Assembly (NCBI GenBank): GCA_008694505.1
Contig: VZDJ01000014.1
Location: forward strand, 350,490-414,489
Source of the DNA: Cyanoderma ruficeps
Lineage: Eukaryota > Chordata > Aves > Passeriformes > Timaliidae
DNA length: 64,000 bases
Direction of reading: 5' to 3'
The translations under genes were made by a program, and so were the position numbers. This document shows positions 11,426 through 22,403 of the stretch, piece by piece. The stretch's first letter is position 1; each line of letters opens with the position of its first letter. The notes beneath the pieces are model-generated. The model saw only the letters and a program-made list of their open reading frames with translations, had not been told where the DNA came from and did no database searches.

Positions 11426-12105
11426 CACTGAATCCCAAACCTTTCCAGAGAAGAAGATTAAAGGCGGGGGGCGGAGAGGGGACTTTCTGTTGATTTACAT
11501 AAAACAGAAGTTGAAGACATGGATGATTATTTACAGAATCAAGAAAATGAATAAAAATATTCCCCTCTGGTCCCTGGGATGTGCCAGTTCCCATCTCCAA
11601 AGGCACCAGAGGCTCAGTGCATCCCCATCCCTGTGGGCAGGAGGAGGCCCTGGCTGAGCCACCCCTCGCTCATCCCTCTGCAGAAAATGGATTTTGCCTT
11701 CAGTGATCCCTTCTAAAACACACCTCTGGGGTTTGCATTGTCATTTTGCTTTGACCTTTAAAGAAAAGCTCTAATCGACGACCAATTTCTGTCTCATTTG
11801 GTGACAGCTTGTTTTGTCCTGTCAGTCACAGGTGAGTTCCTGAGGAGAAGGGTGGGTGGGTTCCCCCAGCAGAGCGTGACAAGGGAAAGGCTGGAATGAC
11901 ACCAGGAATTCCCCCAATCCCCCAATCCCCAAACCCACAAAGGGTTTTCATGGAGAGGAAACTCCTCTGTGGGTCCACAGGCAATGTCCCAGAGAAAGGC
12001 AGGGGAAAGTGAGCTGGGGCTTTGGGGTGGTGGTTCCTGACACGTTCTCAGTGATCAAATCCCTCAGACCACAGCTGGGAGGGACCCAACAGGAGAGGGT
12101 TGAAT
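11426..12105. other. Unique noncoding DNA
   Basis: Contains a G-rich patch GGCGGGGGGCGGAGAGGGG at about 11464-11482, which could fold as a G-quadruplex, and a small CCCCCAATCCCCCAATCCCC direct repeat at about 11910-11930. The rest is unremarkable. Confidence 0.5.
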
Positions 12106-12160
12106 GTCAGAGAATCACACATTTTGGACAAGACCCCTAAATTCATCTCACCCAATCATG
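12106..12160 (-). mobile_element. Possible degraded CR1 tail
   Basis: GTCAGAGAATCACACATTTT, then GGACAAGACCCCTAAATTCA and TCTCACCCAATC, resemble the antisense CR1 tail (AGAATCA-TTTGG-AAGACC-CTAA-ATCATC-CCAACC). The match is short and diverged with no internal CR1 sequence to the right, so this could be coincidence. Confidence 0.4.
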
Positions 12161-15100
12161 AGGCGTGTGTGGTTGATGTGGAGCTTCCTGCCTCAGTGAA
12201 AGGGTACAAAATGTGAAAAAAGAGGAAAAACGTGGATAAATACATGTGGGAGAGCACAGAGCTTTGAGAAATCATGTTGGGATGCTTGGGGAGGTGAAGG
12301 GAGGAGTTTGGTCACTCTCTGACCCATTCTGGTCACTGTTTTGCCTTGCAGAGCCACGGTCCTGCTGTCACCACTGACTGCCAGGGGATGCAGTTGGGCT
12401 GCCCAGGGCTCAGCCAGAAAACTTCTTTATTTATAAAACTGTCCAGGCAGCTGCAGACAGGAGTTCTGCTTCACCCCAAACTCAGACAACCAGCAGCAAA
12501 GGCATTTGTCACTCTTCCCCCCCTCCAAAACCAGGAAGCTTAAACAATATGCATCATTTATGCACCTCAAGAAGCAGAGAAAAATCAGAATTGAAAACAG
12601 GCTGGTGCCTCTGTCTGCATGTGTCTGCATGAAATATTCAGCACCAACGCCGGGTCCCGCTGCGTGTCAGGGCTCCGCAGTCAGAACCACAGGGAAGGGA
12701 ACAGCTGCACCACACAACACACACCATTCCAGGGCAACTGCCAGGACCAGGAGGTGTTTCAAAGCCTCTTCAATATTTAAACCCAGGATGAGACACATCC
12801 AGAGCCAGCTGCTGATGGCTGCTCGCCTCGGTGCTGTCCCGGTAACACCGGGAAATTGGGGTGGCTGCAGAGAGCAGGGGCGGTGAGGAGAGAGGCTCCG
12901 TACTGGAACTGCTGCATGTCCAAGGCTGCTCTGCCTGGGATTGCAGCCAGGCAGGAACGAGGAGGGAGATGTAGCAACTTTCTGAGCAAGCCTGGCAGCA
13001 AATGAGCCCCTCCCTGGCTGGAGCAGGTCCTGCTCCAGGAGCTGCTGGTGAATTTCTGTCTCTTCAGATAACACTGAGCGAGTTCTCAAATCTCTCAAAC
13101 ACAGAGATGACAAGTCAAATCGTCAAACTTTCCCTGGTTGCTTAAGAGAGCTTTGAGGCTTCCCTGGGTGCCCCAGCAGGGATCTGCTCCTGGAACAAAT
13201 CCAGCAAGGGCAGCTCTGCAAAATCTCCTGCAGCACCACGGGCCGGGATGTCCCACTGGGCAGTGCAGGGCTCCTTTGGGGGGGCACTGGTGGGTGAAAC
13301 ACCCCAAGAATCTCCCAACATTCTCCATCACAGACAGGCTGATTTAGCTGCTAACTTCCCCTAGGAAAATCCAGATTAATGCCTTCTGATTTCCAGTAGC
13401 AGATGGATGCTAAAACAGACAGAAAATTCACCGACACACACGGCTCCTGTTGGATTCCAACCACCCAAATAGAGACCAAACATCTGCCCTCCAGCTCTGG
13501 TCTGGCTTCTGGTATTCACAGATCCCAAAACAGCTGGGAGAAGAGAGCAGGTGAAACATCCTCAGCACAAACTGTCCCAGTGCAAACCACCTCTGCTGGC
13601 ACATCCAGCCACTGCTACAACTGTGCTTGAAATCTCTGCATTTGAACCATCAGTTGTCAAGCCTGTGAGCTGCTTCCCACCCCACCAGTGCTCCCAGTCA
13701 GAGACAAACAAAGGGCAGATCTCCTCTGCAACAAGGGAAGAGAGGCAGTTTCCCAAGGGCAACTGCAATTAAGTTTATGGTTGAAATTTGTGGTTCTCTG
13801 CTTTTAATCCCCTTCTAATTTAGGTCTATATCCCCTCCCTGGGACTCAGAATGGTTTGCATTGCCCTTGTCTCCTCTCTGTGTTCGGAGTCCTTCGGAGC
13901 AGACAGAAGCACTAAAAATAAAATCACCTGTCATCTTCCCTAGTTATTGCAAACAAAACGTCCTTTACGAAAATGCAACAAGTAAAAACCTTCATATTGT
14001 GTATGCTTATTCACATAAAATATTTAGAAAGCTCCTAATGTTTTTATGGCTGTAATTAATCTTGTGTCATGTTGGGGAAGAACAGCACATAAAAAATTCC
14101 TTTGGCATCAGGCAGGAGCCTGGGCTTCCCAAAGCAAACCTGTGTGCCCAAGGTTTCTGATCCTGTTCCCAAGGATTGAGGGGACTCCCCTGGGGTTGGG
14201 GGGATCCCTGCTCCCAGGAGAGACTGGCAGGGTGGAGGAGGGTTCAGCCATGTGTCCTTTTATATTTTTGTGACACAGATGCTCACGCCAGCTCTGGCAG
14301 CTCCATGGCCCTGTGGAGGAAGGGGCCACGCTGTGATTTACCCCAGCTCTGTTCCCTGGGGGACAGCAGCACCCCTCAAGCTCTCAGTGCAGCTTGGCCG
14401 GGGCTGGGGCTCCCTGTGCCTTCCTCTGGGGAAGGCTGACCCACAAGATAAGCGCTCCTTTTATCATGGGGATTTTAAAAAAAAAACCTCTCTGCAGGTT
14501 CACTGCAACCGTCTGGAGGACTCTGGCTAGCACAGGAGCCTGAATACATATAAACTGTCACCAGTCAGAGACTCCTGGCCCAGCTTGCCTTGCCAATAAA
14601 CTCTTTGATGGGAATATTCCCAGAAATATGATGCTTTAAAAATCTGATCCAGCCCTTGCTATCTATAGCTTCTCAACGACAAAATTTTGGCCAAGATGCA
14701 AGAGAGAACAGCTTCCAGCAGCTCCCTGTGCCACGGAGGCAGAATTACCATCCACGGGGGAAGAACCAGGTGGCTGCTGGCTGAGGTACCGGTGCTGTGG
14801 GAGAACAGCTCAGCCCTGCCTGAAATAGGTGCAGATCCAGCGTTTTTGGAAACTCAAATTGTTTCATCATAAGAGGGTGGGAGAAGCTCTCACTGCACCA
14901 GGGTGTAAAGGAGCTCACAATCAACACCTGGGAGGAGAGGTAGGTTGGCCTCAGTGGAGTAAAGCATTTAACAAAGAAAGGTGGATGTGATGTTTTCATC
15001 TTGATCCTTACACTTCTAAGTTGCCCTTTGGAGGAGGAGGATAATGTGTGAAGCACGGGGCTGCTCCTGGGGACGCCCCAGCCCATGAAATAGTGACAGA

Positions 15101-15678
15101 AACACTGACATCCCCATGGGACCCAGTGGCACAGATCCTGCACAGCTCAGGGATTGGGATCACCCAAAGGACACCGTGGGCTGATGGCAGGTCCGGGGTT
15201 TGAGCTGAGCATTGGTAACTGGGTACCTTGAGTTTCATCCTTGGAGGGAACCCGCTCTTCATCCAGGTTGGAAATTCAGATCCAACAACACCCACCCCAA
15301 ATGCTCATTCCAAACCCATTGGGGCACTGTGGAAGGAGAGGGTGGAGGGTGGTCCTATCCCTGGTGGGATGGTGAGATGTCCTGCCAACGCTGCTCTGGG
15401 GGGTTGTACACACCCCATTCACCGTGGGGATTTACAGCCCTGTTTGTCTTTCAGAGCCACCTGGTTTTTAACCAACCCCTGCAGGGAGCAAGGAGAGTTC
15501 AGGGAGCAGCGCCACGTCCTGGGTGTGTAACACACATCCAGAGGCACCCGTGGACAGCCAGGAAAGTGGAAAGGCTAAAGGAGGTGATGGCCCAGACACA
15601 GCAGGGCTGGGAGTGCAGGGGAATGGACAGGCAGAGTGTGACTCAGGCTGCAGCCCTCACACATTTGGGGTCACCAGA
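12161..15678. other. Unique noncoding DNA, 3.5 kb
   Basis: No gene or repeat recognised. Mixed composition throughout. AT-rich subregions at about 13760-13850 and 13910-14090 (CTAGTTATTGCAAAC, CATAAAATATTTAGAAAGC). An A-run lies at about 14477. Open frames up to about 148 codons overlap on both strands and carry no recognisable domain. Confidence 0.5.
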
Positions 15679-15980
15679 TGTGGTTTGTCGAGGCTGGGTG
15701 TGTCCCACTTCAGGGACAGAAAGAGAAGCAGACACACAGCATCCTGAGGGAACTCTTCTCTCCTTTATTTACAAATCTGACTCCTTTATACATTTGTACA
15801 GAGGTCAAGAGATTGGCTACAGAGGTCGCCACCTCTCAACTTGGATGGTGGACATCACCATCAATCATTTCTTCTGTAAATGTAAACATTCTGAAAATAG
15901 ACATTGTTTTCATGAAGCTGCGTGAGAAAGTTCTACAGGAAGACAAAAAGACAGAAAGCTTAGAGCAACAGCAGAGGGGT
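15679..15980 (-). mobile_element. LTR-like interspersed repeat, copy B
   Basis: Same family and orientation as 5041-5344. Shared blocks are TGTGGTTTGTCGAGGCTG at the left edge, TGTCCCACTTCAGGGACAGA, AAGAGAAGCAGACACACAGC, GTACAGAGGTCAAGAGATTGG, GCCACCTCTCAACTTGGATG and GTGGACATCACCATCAATCA. On the minus strand it has ATGTATAAAGGAGTC (TATA-like) followed at about 17 bp by AAATAAAGG (polyadenylation signal). It is the best preserved of the three for these two signals. It is a solo element with no internal retroviral sequence next to it. The right boundary is approximate. Confidence 0.7.
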
Positions 15981-17072
15981 TCAGCTGAACCCCAAATCCA
16001 TCAATGCAGCCACACCCTCAACTTCTCTGTGTTTCTGCACAAGCTTTCTTTTCTTTTTTTTTTTCAGTTGACTTTCAGAGTAGCTGACCTGCCAAAGCTG
16101 CCCATTTTGCCTGCAGATGCTCTGCACTGGCGGCCTCCAAACCCCTTTAAACAGCCCCAGCTCAATCACAGCTCTGTCAGGCGATGCTCTATTTAACAGG
16201 AGCTGCTTGTCTCACACAGCAGCCACAGCCCAGGAATCTCCTCCCGAGTCCATTTGCTCAGTGAGTGGCAGCAATAAATAAAATCCAGCCAGTTGGTCCT
16301 TGAAACGCTACCATGGCTTGATTACTTCTGCCCAGGACTTTGCCAACTGTGCTGCAACCTCCTGCAGATGCTGCCTCCCTGTGCCTGCACCTCCCCGGGC
16401 TGCAGGAGGGAGGAGGCAGCGGTGGGATCACACACGGGATGGGATGTGAGTGCAGGGCAGCAAAAGGGCCTGGAGGAGACATTTCCAGAGGGATGTGCCC
16501 CTGTCAAAGCCTCCTGCCCCAGAGCCGAGCAGCAAAGAGCGAGGTCCTGCCCAGGAAAGCTCCTGGGGTGTTCCTTGGAGGAACAGGGAATGCTGCCCTT
16601 GCCTTGGCCAGGCTCCAGGGTAGTTAATTGCACTCCGCCTGCCCAACATTAATTAATTTGGTGTCGTGCAGAGACTGCTGCGCTGGGTGTATCCGGGAAA
16701 ATAAAAGAAAAATCCGCCACCTCCCACACCCAATAAATAAAAGAGGAGGAGGAAGGAGCTGGGCTGGCTCTGAGGCTCAAGGGGACACAGGGTCCCAGGC
16801 CAGCCTCTTGTCAGGGTTCAGACATCTCTCAGTGCTGGGCCTGGCTCCCTGAGCTCTGACACTCACCCACGAGTGAGCAGAGCCAAGTCACACACAGAAG
16901 TCACACACAAAACCTCCAGTTTGCTCCCTGAGCCCGTCCCCAGGGCAGAGGATGCCGGTGTTTGCCTGGAAAGGGCTTCACAGATCAGCTGGTGGACAGG
17001 AGTGTTGAGCACCCACAGCAGTGCCAGGGTGGTCTCACAAGGGGGTCCATGGGATTGAGGGTGGCTGCAGGG
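15981..17072. other. Unique noncoding DNA
   Basis: Contains a pyrimidine tract (CTTTCTTTTCTTTTTTTTTTTC) at about 16044-16066. Otherwise mixed, slightly GC-rich sequence. No gene, RNA or repeat recognised. Confidence 0.5.
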
Positions 17073-17231
17073 TTTGTACAGGTCTGGGGGTTTGTGCAGG
17101 TCTGGGGCTTTGTGCAGATTTGGGGGTTTGTGCAGATCTGGGGGTTTGTGCAGATTTGGGGATATGTACAGATCTGGGGGGTTGTGCAGATTTGGGGGTT
17201 TGTGCAGGTCTGGGGGTTTGTGCAGGTCTGG
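17073..17231. repeat. Minisatellite, 18 bp unit, about 9 copies
   Basis: The unit TTTGTGCAGATCTGGGGG is repeated about nine times with C/T and A/G variants (GGTCTGGGGG, GATTTGGGGG). Because 18 is a multiple of three, all frames stay open on both strands and produce artificial hexapeptide repeats (for example FVQVWG). The array stops at a single N at 17232, so its true length is unknown. Each unit carries a run of four to six G, so the plus strand could form a long-loop G-quadruplex. Confidence 0.95.
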
Positions 17232-17232
17232 N
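17232..17232. other. Single undetermined base (N)
   Basis: One N directly after the 18-bp minisatellite. Four other lone Ns (25139, 48230, 56452, 61601) lie at or near homopolymers, tandem repeats or duplicated sequence. I read these as minimum-size placeholders at contig joins rather than real single-base ambiguities. Confidence 0.7.
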
Positions 17233-20200
17233 ACACCCGCAGGGAGCACACCCCGAGCACACACCTCCCCTGTGAGGGTGTTTTTGGGGAGGCAGAGCCG
17301 TGGCAGGAGATCCCCTGCTTGCACAAAGAGCAGATGCCTGTTATTTCAAACCCTACTGTTACCTCATTAAAGCAGCTGTCTGCTGTCCCCCAAAGACAGA
17401 CAAATTAGGAGCCAACTCAACCAAGAGCACAACAAACACAAAAAATATGTGACGGGATGAAATGCTAACGAGGCTTCTCCCACCACAGTGGGCCCAGGAG
17501 CTCAGGCAGGGGCTTGGGGACAGAGGTGAAAGGAGGCAGTGCAGCAGATTTGTTTCTCATTGTCAAGTCAGAGCCCAGCCCAGCTGTTTCTCCAAACAAC
17601 CCAAAGTCATGAGCCATGTCTAGTTTGATTTTTTTTTTTTTTTTAATTCTTGCAACAACGATATTTCAGATTCACTTCTGGGATGCCAACTGCGATCCCA
17701 ACCCTCTGTGTGCCCGTCTGTGAGTTGTTTCTCTGCCCTGCCCTTCCCTCCCTGGCTGGGATGATCAGAGGGGAGGAAAATCCTCATTCACACTCAGGGT
17801 GCACCCCCAGACCCAGCCCGTGGCTGTGCCAGAGGTGCGCAGGGCACACACACTGTGACCCAGCACAGGCATCATCCCCACACGGTGACAGGGTCTGAAG
17901 CACACAGGCAGAGCCTTCAACATCCCAGAGCAACACTCCAACCCCTGGAGAGCCCTGGAGAACCTTTGCAAACCTCGCTGTGAGCACCCCATTCCCCTGC
18001 CGGGGTCTTGGTGGCCCTGAGGGAGCAGCACTGGGAGGTGCAGCACAGCCAAACCTGCCCTGCTCGGAGTCAGGAAATCAAAGCAGCGTTTCCTCCACAG
18101 CCAGGGGCAGCAGCACTGACACAACATCCTCCCGGAGCTGGAACAGCATCTTGTTCGGGCTCAGTTATTAGTCAAAGCATCCAGGTGATTATTGCCCACC
18201 TCCTGTGAGTGACAGCAGATGTTTGGGAGTGATTTGTAATCTAACAGAGACATTAACCTTTGAAAGCGTCTCCCGGTGTCCCCGGGGCTGTCCAGGGACG
18301 CTCCATTGTGCCGGGGAATAAAGAGCCCTGGATATTACTCAGGAGGGAACTGGCAGGGATGAGCTTTACATAAAAGAGATCAATAAAAATATATCAACAG
18401 CCCACGCAGGGCTTTGGGGGGAGGTGGAGGAGAGGTCTGGGAGGAGAGCAGTGTGAGTGGTCAGGCCACAGCAGTTACCCAGGAGCAGATGAAAAGGTGC
18501 TGATTGGGCTTTTAATCTCTGTTCAACACACACTCGGGTCCCCCGGGCCAAACCCAGGCCTGGTTTTGCTGCTGATGGGCAGGGGCTGCTGCCCTGCTCC
18601 CCTGGGCTTTCTCCAGCTCCTTCTGTTTCCCATGGCACGGCTGGGGGACCCGACAGTGCCACGACAGCCTGGGCAGCAAGGGAGTGTCCTGCAGCCCCAC
18701 CCCACACAGCTCCCCTCCCAGAACTCGGCTCAGAACTCTGCTGCTGACATCTGCGGCAGGTTTGGCAGGTCTGGTTAGTGCTGCATCCCACAAACCCAGC
18801 GCGATGAGCTGCACGACAAGGGCTGAGAGCAGAGGGGAAGCCCCGCGAGTTCCTGCAGGGGATTCTCCCAACACGGGGATGGATGAGGCAGCCCAGGAGC
18901 TGGGAAAGGCTGTTCTATTTCTGGCCAAGACTTCCCCACCAGGGAAACATGTAGCACCAAATGCAACACAGCTAGCCTGGAAAGCAGATGGTCCGTGGAG
19001 GTGAGTCCCACTGTGGTTGTACAGCAAGTCTGACACCCTGGGGAGAAATCCCACAGACAGGCAAGGTCCCCAAATCCTCCCTGACAAAACTTTAGACCGG
19101 AGGGACAAAATAACTTATTCCAACCCAGATATAGCCGGGAGCAACCAGGATCAGGATGATGATGTCAGCAGCCTTTGGAGCAGCAGTGGGCAGGGGGTGC
19201 CTTTGCCCACACAAAATAAATGTATTTACTGAATGCACCCATGGATCATTAACAGTCTGTTGCTATCACAGCCTCTGGCCAGCCCTGATCTCTCTTTCAC
19301 TACACAGAGCATTGAAAAAACACCTTGAAGGGTCTCAGAGCTGACTTCTCCTGCCTTGGTACATGTAGGAGAGGAGGATTTGGCCCTTTCCAGTGGCAGC
19401 CAAGCTCCAACTGCTGCTCGCTCTCGGGGAGTGGATCTGTTGCACCCCCTGGGGTTATTATCTAAATCAGATTAGAGATGCAGAAAACAGAGCAGCAGGT
19501 ACAGCAGACAGGAGCTGCCAGACTGGAGCGGGGTGTGATAACAGCGTGGGGAGGAATGTTTCTTCCAATCTTTCTGTAAAGCATCCTCCTCCAGCTGCAG
19601 CTGGGTGTTGTTTCCCAAGGGACTCTCATCCCTGGCAGCTCCATTGAGTTCTCTTGGAGAGCAGGAGCAGGGCTTGGGAGCAGATTCCCAACTTTTCTGT
19701 GGGATCCCCTATCACAGCCTTCCCTGCCCCACAGCCATCTCCAGTGGGAGCCTGGCAAAAGCCACCTCACACCTCACCCCCGGGACTCCCTGAGGGCAGG
19801 GCACGAACTGTGAGCCACCGGGAACTGCTCCAGCCTCATCTCTTTGGCTTAGAGGGGAAATGTTTATCCCAGCAGCAGGTTTCCTGCAGATGGGGTCCAC
19901 GATCCAGGCATTGCCTGACCAGGATCCAGCAAAATCCCAGGGATGGAGCTGGGGCTGCTCTGATTTCTGCAGAGGGGGGAGCTGAGCCCCCCAGGCACGT
20001 TTGGTGCTGGCTGCACCAAACCTCAGCAGCAAAAGCAGGGTTGTTTATTAGTGGGCTTTGCTGGGCAGAAAGTGGAATCCTGATTCCCGGGGAGGGGGCA
20101 GAAAGTGACACCGTGGGAAAGAGCTCCTTGGAAATTTGATCCAGGAACAGCACAAATGTGGCATCTGCCCCGGCCCTCAACCCTCAGAACAGCTCCAGGG

Positions 20201-20494
20201 AGCAAAGCTGGTTCCCAGAACCTCTCACCGTGGCATTTGTTTCCTTCTACAGGCCACAGCCTTTTAAAACCTTGTGCAATACAGGATTGTGTTAAAACGT
20301 CCATTTGGGGCTCAGCTTTTCACTGGGGGCTCCTCCTTGCCTCTGGGTCATGAAGGGGGAAAAAAAAGAGCCACCAAAACACAGAAGTGAACACCATCAA
20401 AACCAAAACATCTTCCCCAAATCCCCCTCCTCACTGGGGATTCACATGAACCAGCAAACACTGTCCCTGCTCACTGCAGGCTGGTTTCTGGGTG
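17233..20494. other. Unique noncoding DNA, 3.3 kb
   Basis: GC-leaning sequence with no recognised gene. A T-run lies at about 17629-17644. The stretch 18160-18380 is less GC-rich. Open frames of up to 198 codons overlap on both strands at 18366-19108, but they mirror each other and lack domain resemblance. Confidence 0.5.
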
Positions 20495-20530
20495 TCCCTT
20501 CCAACCCAAACCCTTCTGGGGTTTATGAAA
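20495..20530 (+). mobile_element. Very short CR1 3' tail fragment
   Basis: GGTGTCCCTTCCAACCCAAA followed by CCCTTCTGGGGTTTATG resembles the sense-strand CR1 terminus (GGTCCCTTCCAACCCAAACC-ATTCTGTG). Only about 36 bp are alignable by eye. Confidence 0.5.
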
Positions 20531-22283
20531 ACATTTGGCTGCAGCAAATTCCCACACCTGACAAATTTTCCCCCTTGGTGGAAAGGTCCCGACCAGCCAG
20601 GAAGGGGAACAACCATTTGTGACACCTTCACAAGGCAAATCCACTTTCTTTCCCGTTTATGGAGTGCAGAAGCACATGTCCCACATACCCCAATGCTCTT
20701 CCCTAAGCTCCCTTACCTAAACCAGGCTGCAAACCCCATGATTAATGAGCAGGTTGCCCTGTCCCTGCTCTCACGACAGGCCTTATCACACCAATAATAG
20801 CCCCAAAATCAGCACAGCCCTTCCAGGAACCTGATTTTTGTACAAGCTGTTACAATTCTTCTGAGTAACATTAATTTTATTCAAATACCTGGGCAACACG
20901 GGAGGTAACGGCTGAAGTCTCAGTTCCTGCCGGACCCTTAGGGCAGGAAAATATTCAGTTTATACCTTAGACATCCAACCAGACCATGTGCTGCAGGGGC
21001 TCCTATTCCTCCTTTTATATAATGAAAAATACAAAGCATAATTCAAAAGAAGAAATACATTTTCAAATATGGCATGAAAGGGCTTCTTTACTGACAGATC
21101 CTTGGTGTACTTTGATTTGCTTTTCCTTACAAGCTCCCTCTCAACTATTATTTTCTTTCCCAGTGGTGTCATTCTAATTTTCAAACTCCGGCAAAGAAAC
21201 TGCTCATTCCTTACCTCTGGTCAGCAGCCACCTCAGGGGGGTTTCTTCAGCTCCTCAGCAAAACTCCAGCTCAGCCAGAGCCTGCAAACATCTCCCGGTT
21301 CTGTGGAGTTGTACCCACTGAGCAGTTGGTGTCAAATCAGCATCCACAGCTCAGGTGCACCACGACAAAGAACTTGGATTGTTGGAGACTTTCCCCCCCA
21401 CCTCTCGCCTGATGTGTTGAAGGGTTTCCCGAATTGTGAACTTGCAGGAAGGGGAAAATAAATAATTGTGGGTTTTTCCCTGCAGGAGTGAAGTTTGGTG
21501 CGGGGCAATGGCCGAGGGGGAGCACAGCAGCCTCAGGATGGAGCTGCAGGAGCTCCTCCGTGTCCTGACCATGTCCAGAACAGGCTTTTCTCGTTTCTCT
21601 GATGCCCTTGCTCCTCCAGGGAATTACATCAGTCTTTTTGGGTCTTTTCGGAGGCTTTTTCCCATTTTGTCATCACCAAGCCATCGTTGGTGGGTCTCCC
21701 TGTGGTGCACATCACGCTGACATGTGATGTGACTGGAGCCATAAAGTGCTTTTTTTGTAGCTGTCACTGTGGATCAGAGCCTGCAGAAGAAGGATTTATG
21801 CATATTTGCTGTCCTGCCTTACCCCACTACCCCCTCCAAGCTCCAACTGCTCAAACTTGGAGTTCATTTCACCCTGCTGAGCAAAGAGACTAGTCTGAAA
21901 CCAAGACTGAAGGGGGACTCTGTTTAAGGAGTCCTCAGTTCAAGGACTCTGCTGGCATTAGGAGAGGGAAGGGGGATAACCCGACTCCCCAGGGGAACAA
22001 GAAGGGGTCATGATGGCAGCCACTGCTCCTTTGGGCACACTGGAGTGATGGAGAGCTCTCAGAGCCCTCGAGGCTTTCCAGACAATCATCCCAGTGGGTG
22101 TTTGGAAAGTCCTCTGTGTCCTCCCTGACACCGGGAGCTGCTTTGCTCTCTCCTGCTTGGACAGGCCCGGCCCAGGGGCTCCGTGTGGGCTCCAGCATCT
22201 CCCTGGACTTTGGGCTTCTGGAGACATCACAGCAGGAAAAATTTCGCCCCCAGCTTGGAGGACCATTGTGACATGTAAACACC
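20531..22283. other. Unique noncoding DNA
   Basis: The stretch 20815-20900 is AT-rich (AGTAACATTAATTTTATTC), as is 21000-21190. At 21467-21483 a pyrimidine-rich run ends in CCCTGCAG. It is followed by an ATG at 21508 in a good initiation context (G at -3 and +4), opening a 71-codon frame ending at 21720, with a Glu/Leu-rich start (MAEGEHSSLRMELQELLR). No donor site or family match supports it, so I leave it as noncoding. Confidence 0.45.
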
Positions 22284-22403
22284 GAGTCAGTTACACTTTT
22301 AAATTGATTTCTCAAGTCAGTTACACATTTACACTGATTTCTCAGGTCGCTTACATGTTTACGTTGATTTCTCAAGTCAGTTACATATTTATATTGATTT
22401 CTC
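22284..22403. repeat. Minisatellite, four 30 bp units
   Basis: Four exact-length 30-bp units with start points 22284, 22314, 22344 and 22374. Each follows the pattern AAGTCAGTTACA-TTTA-A-TGATTTCTC with a few substitutions. It is AT-rich, unlike the other GC-rich minisatellites in the window. Confidence 0.93.

Noticed and set aside
21467..21720. Acceptor-like CCCTGCAG followed by an ATG in good context and a 71-codon frame
   Set aside because: No donor, no family match and the C-terminal half is low quality. Kept only as a note in the region description.
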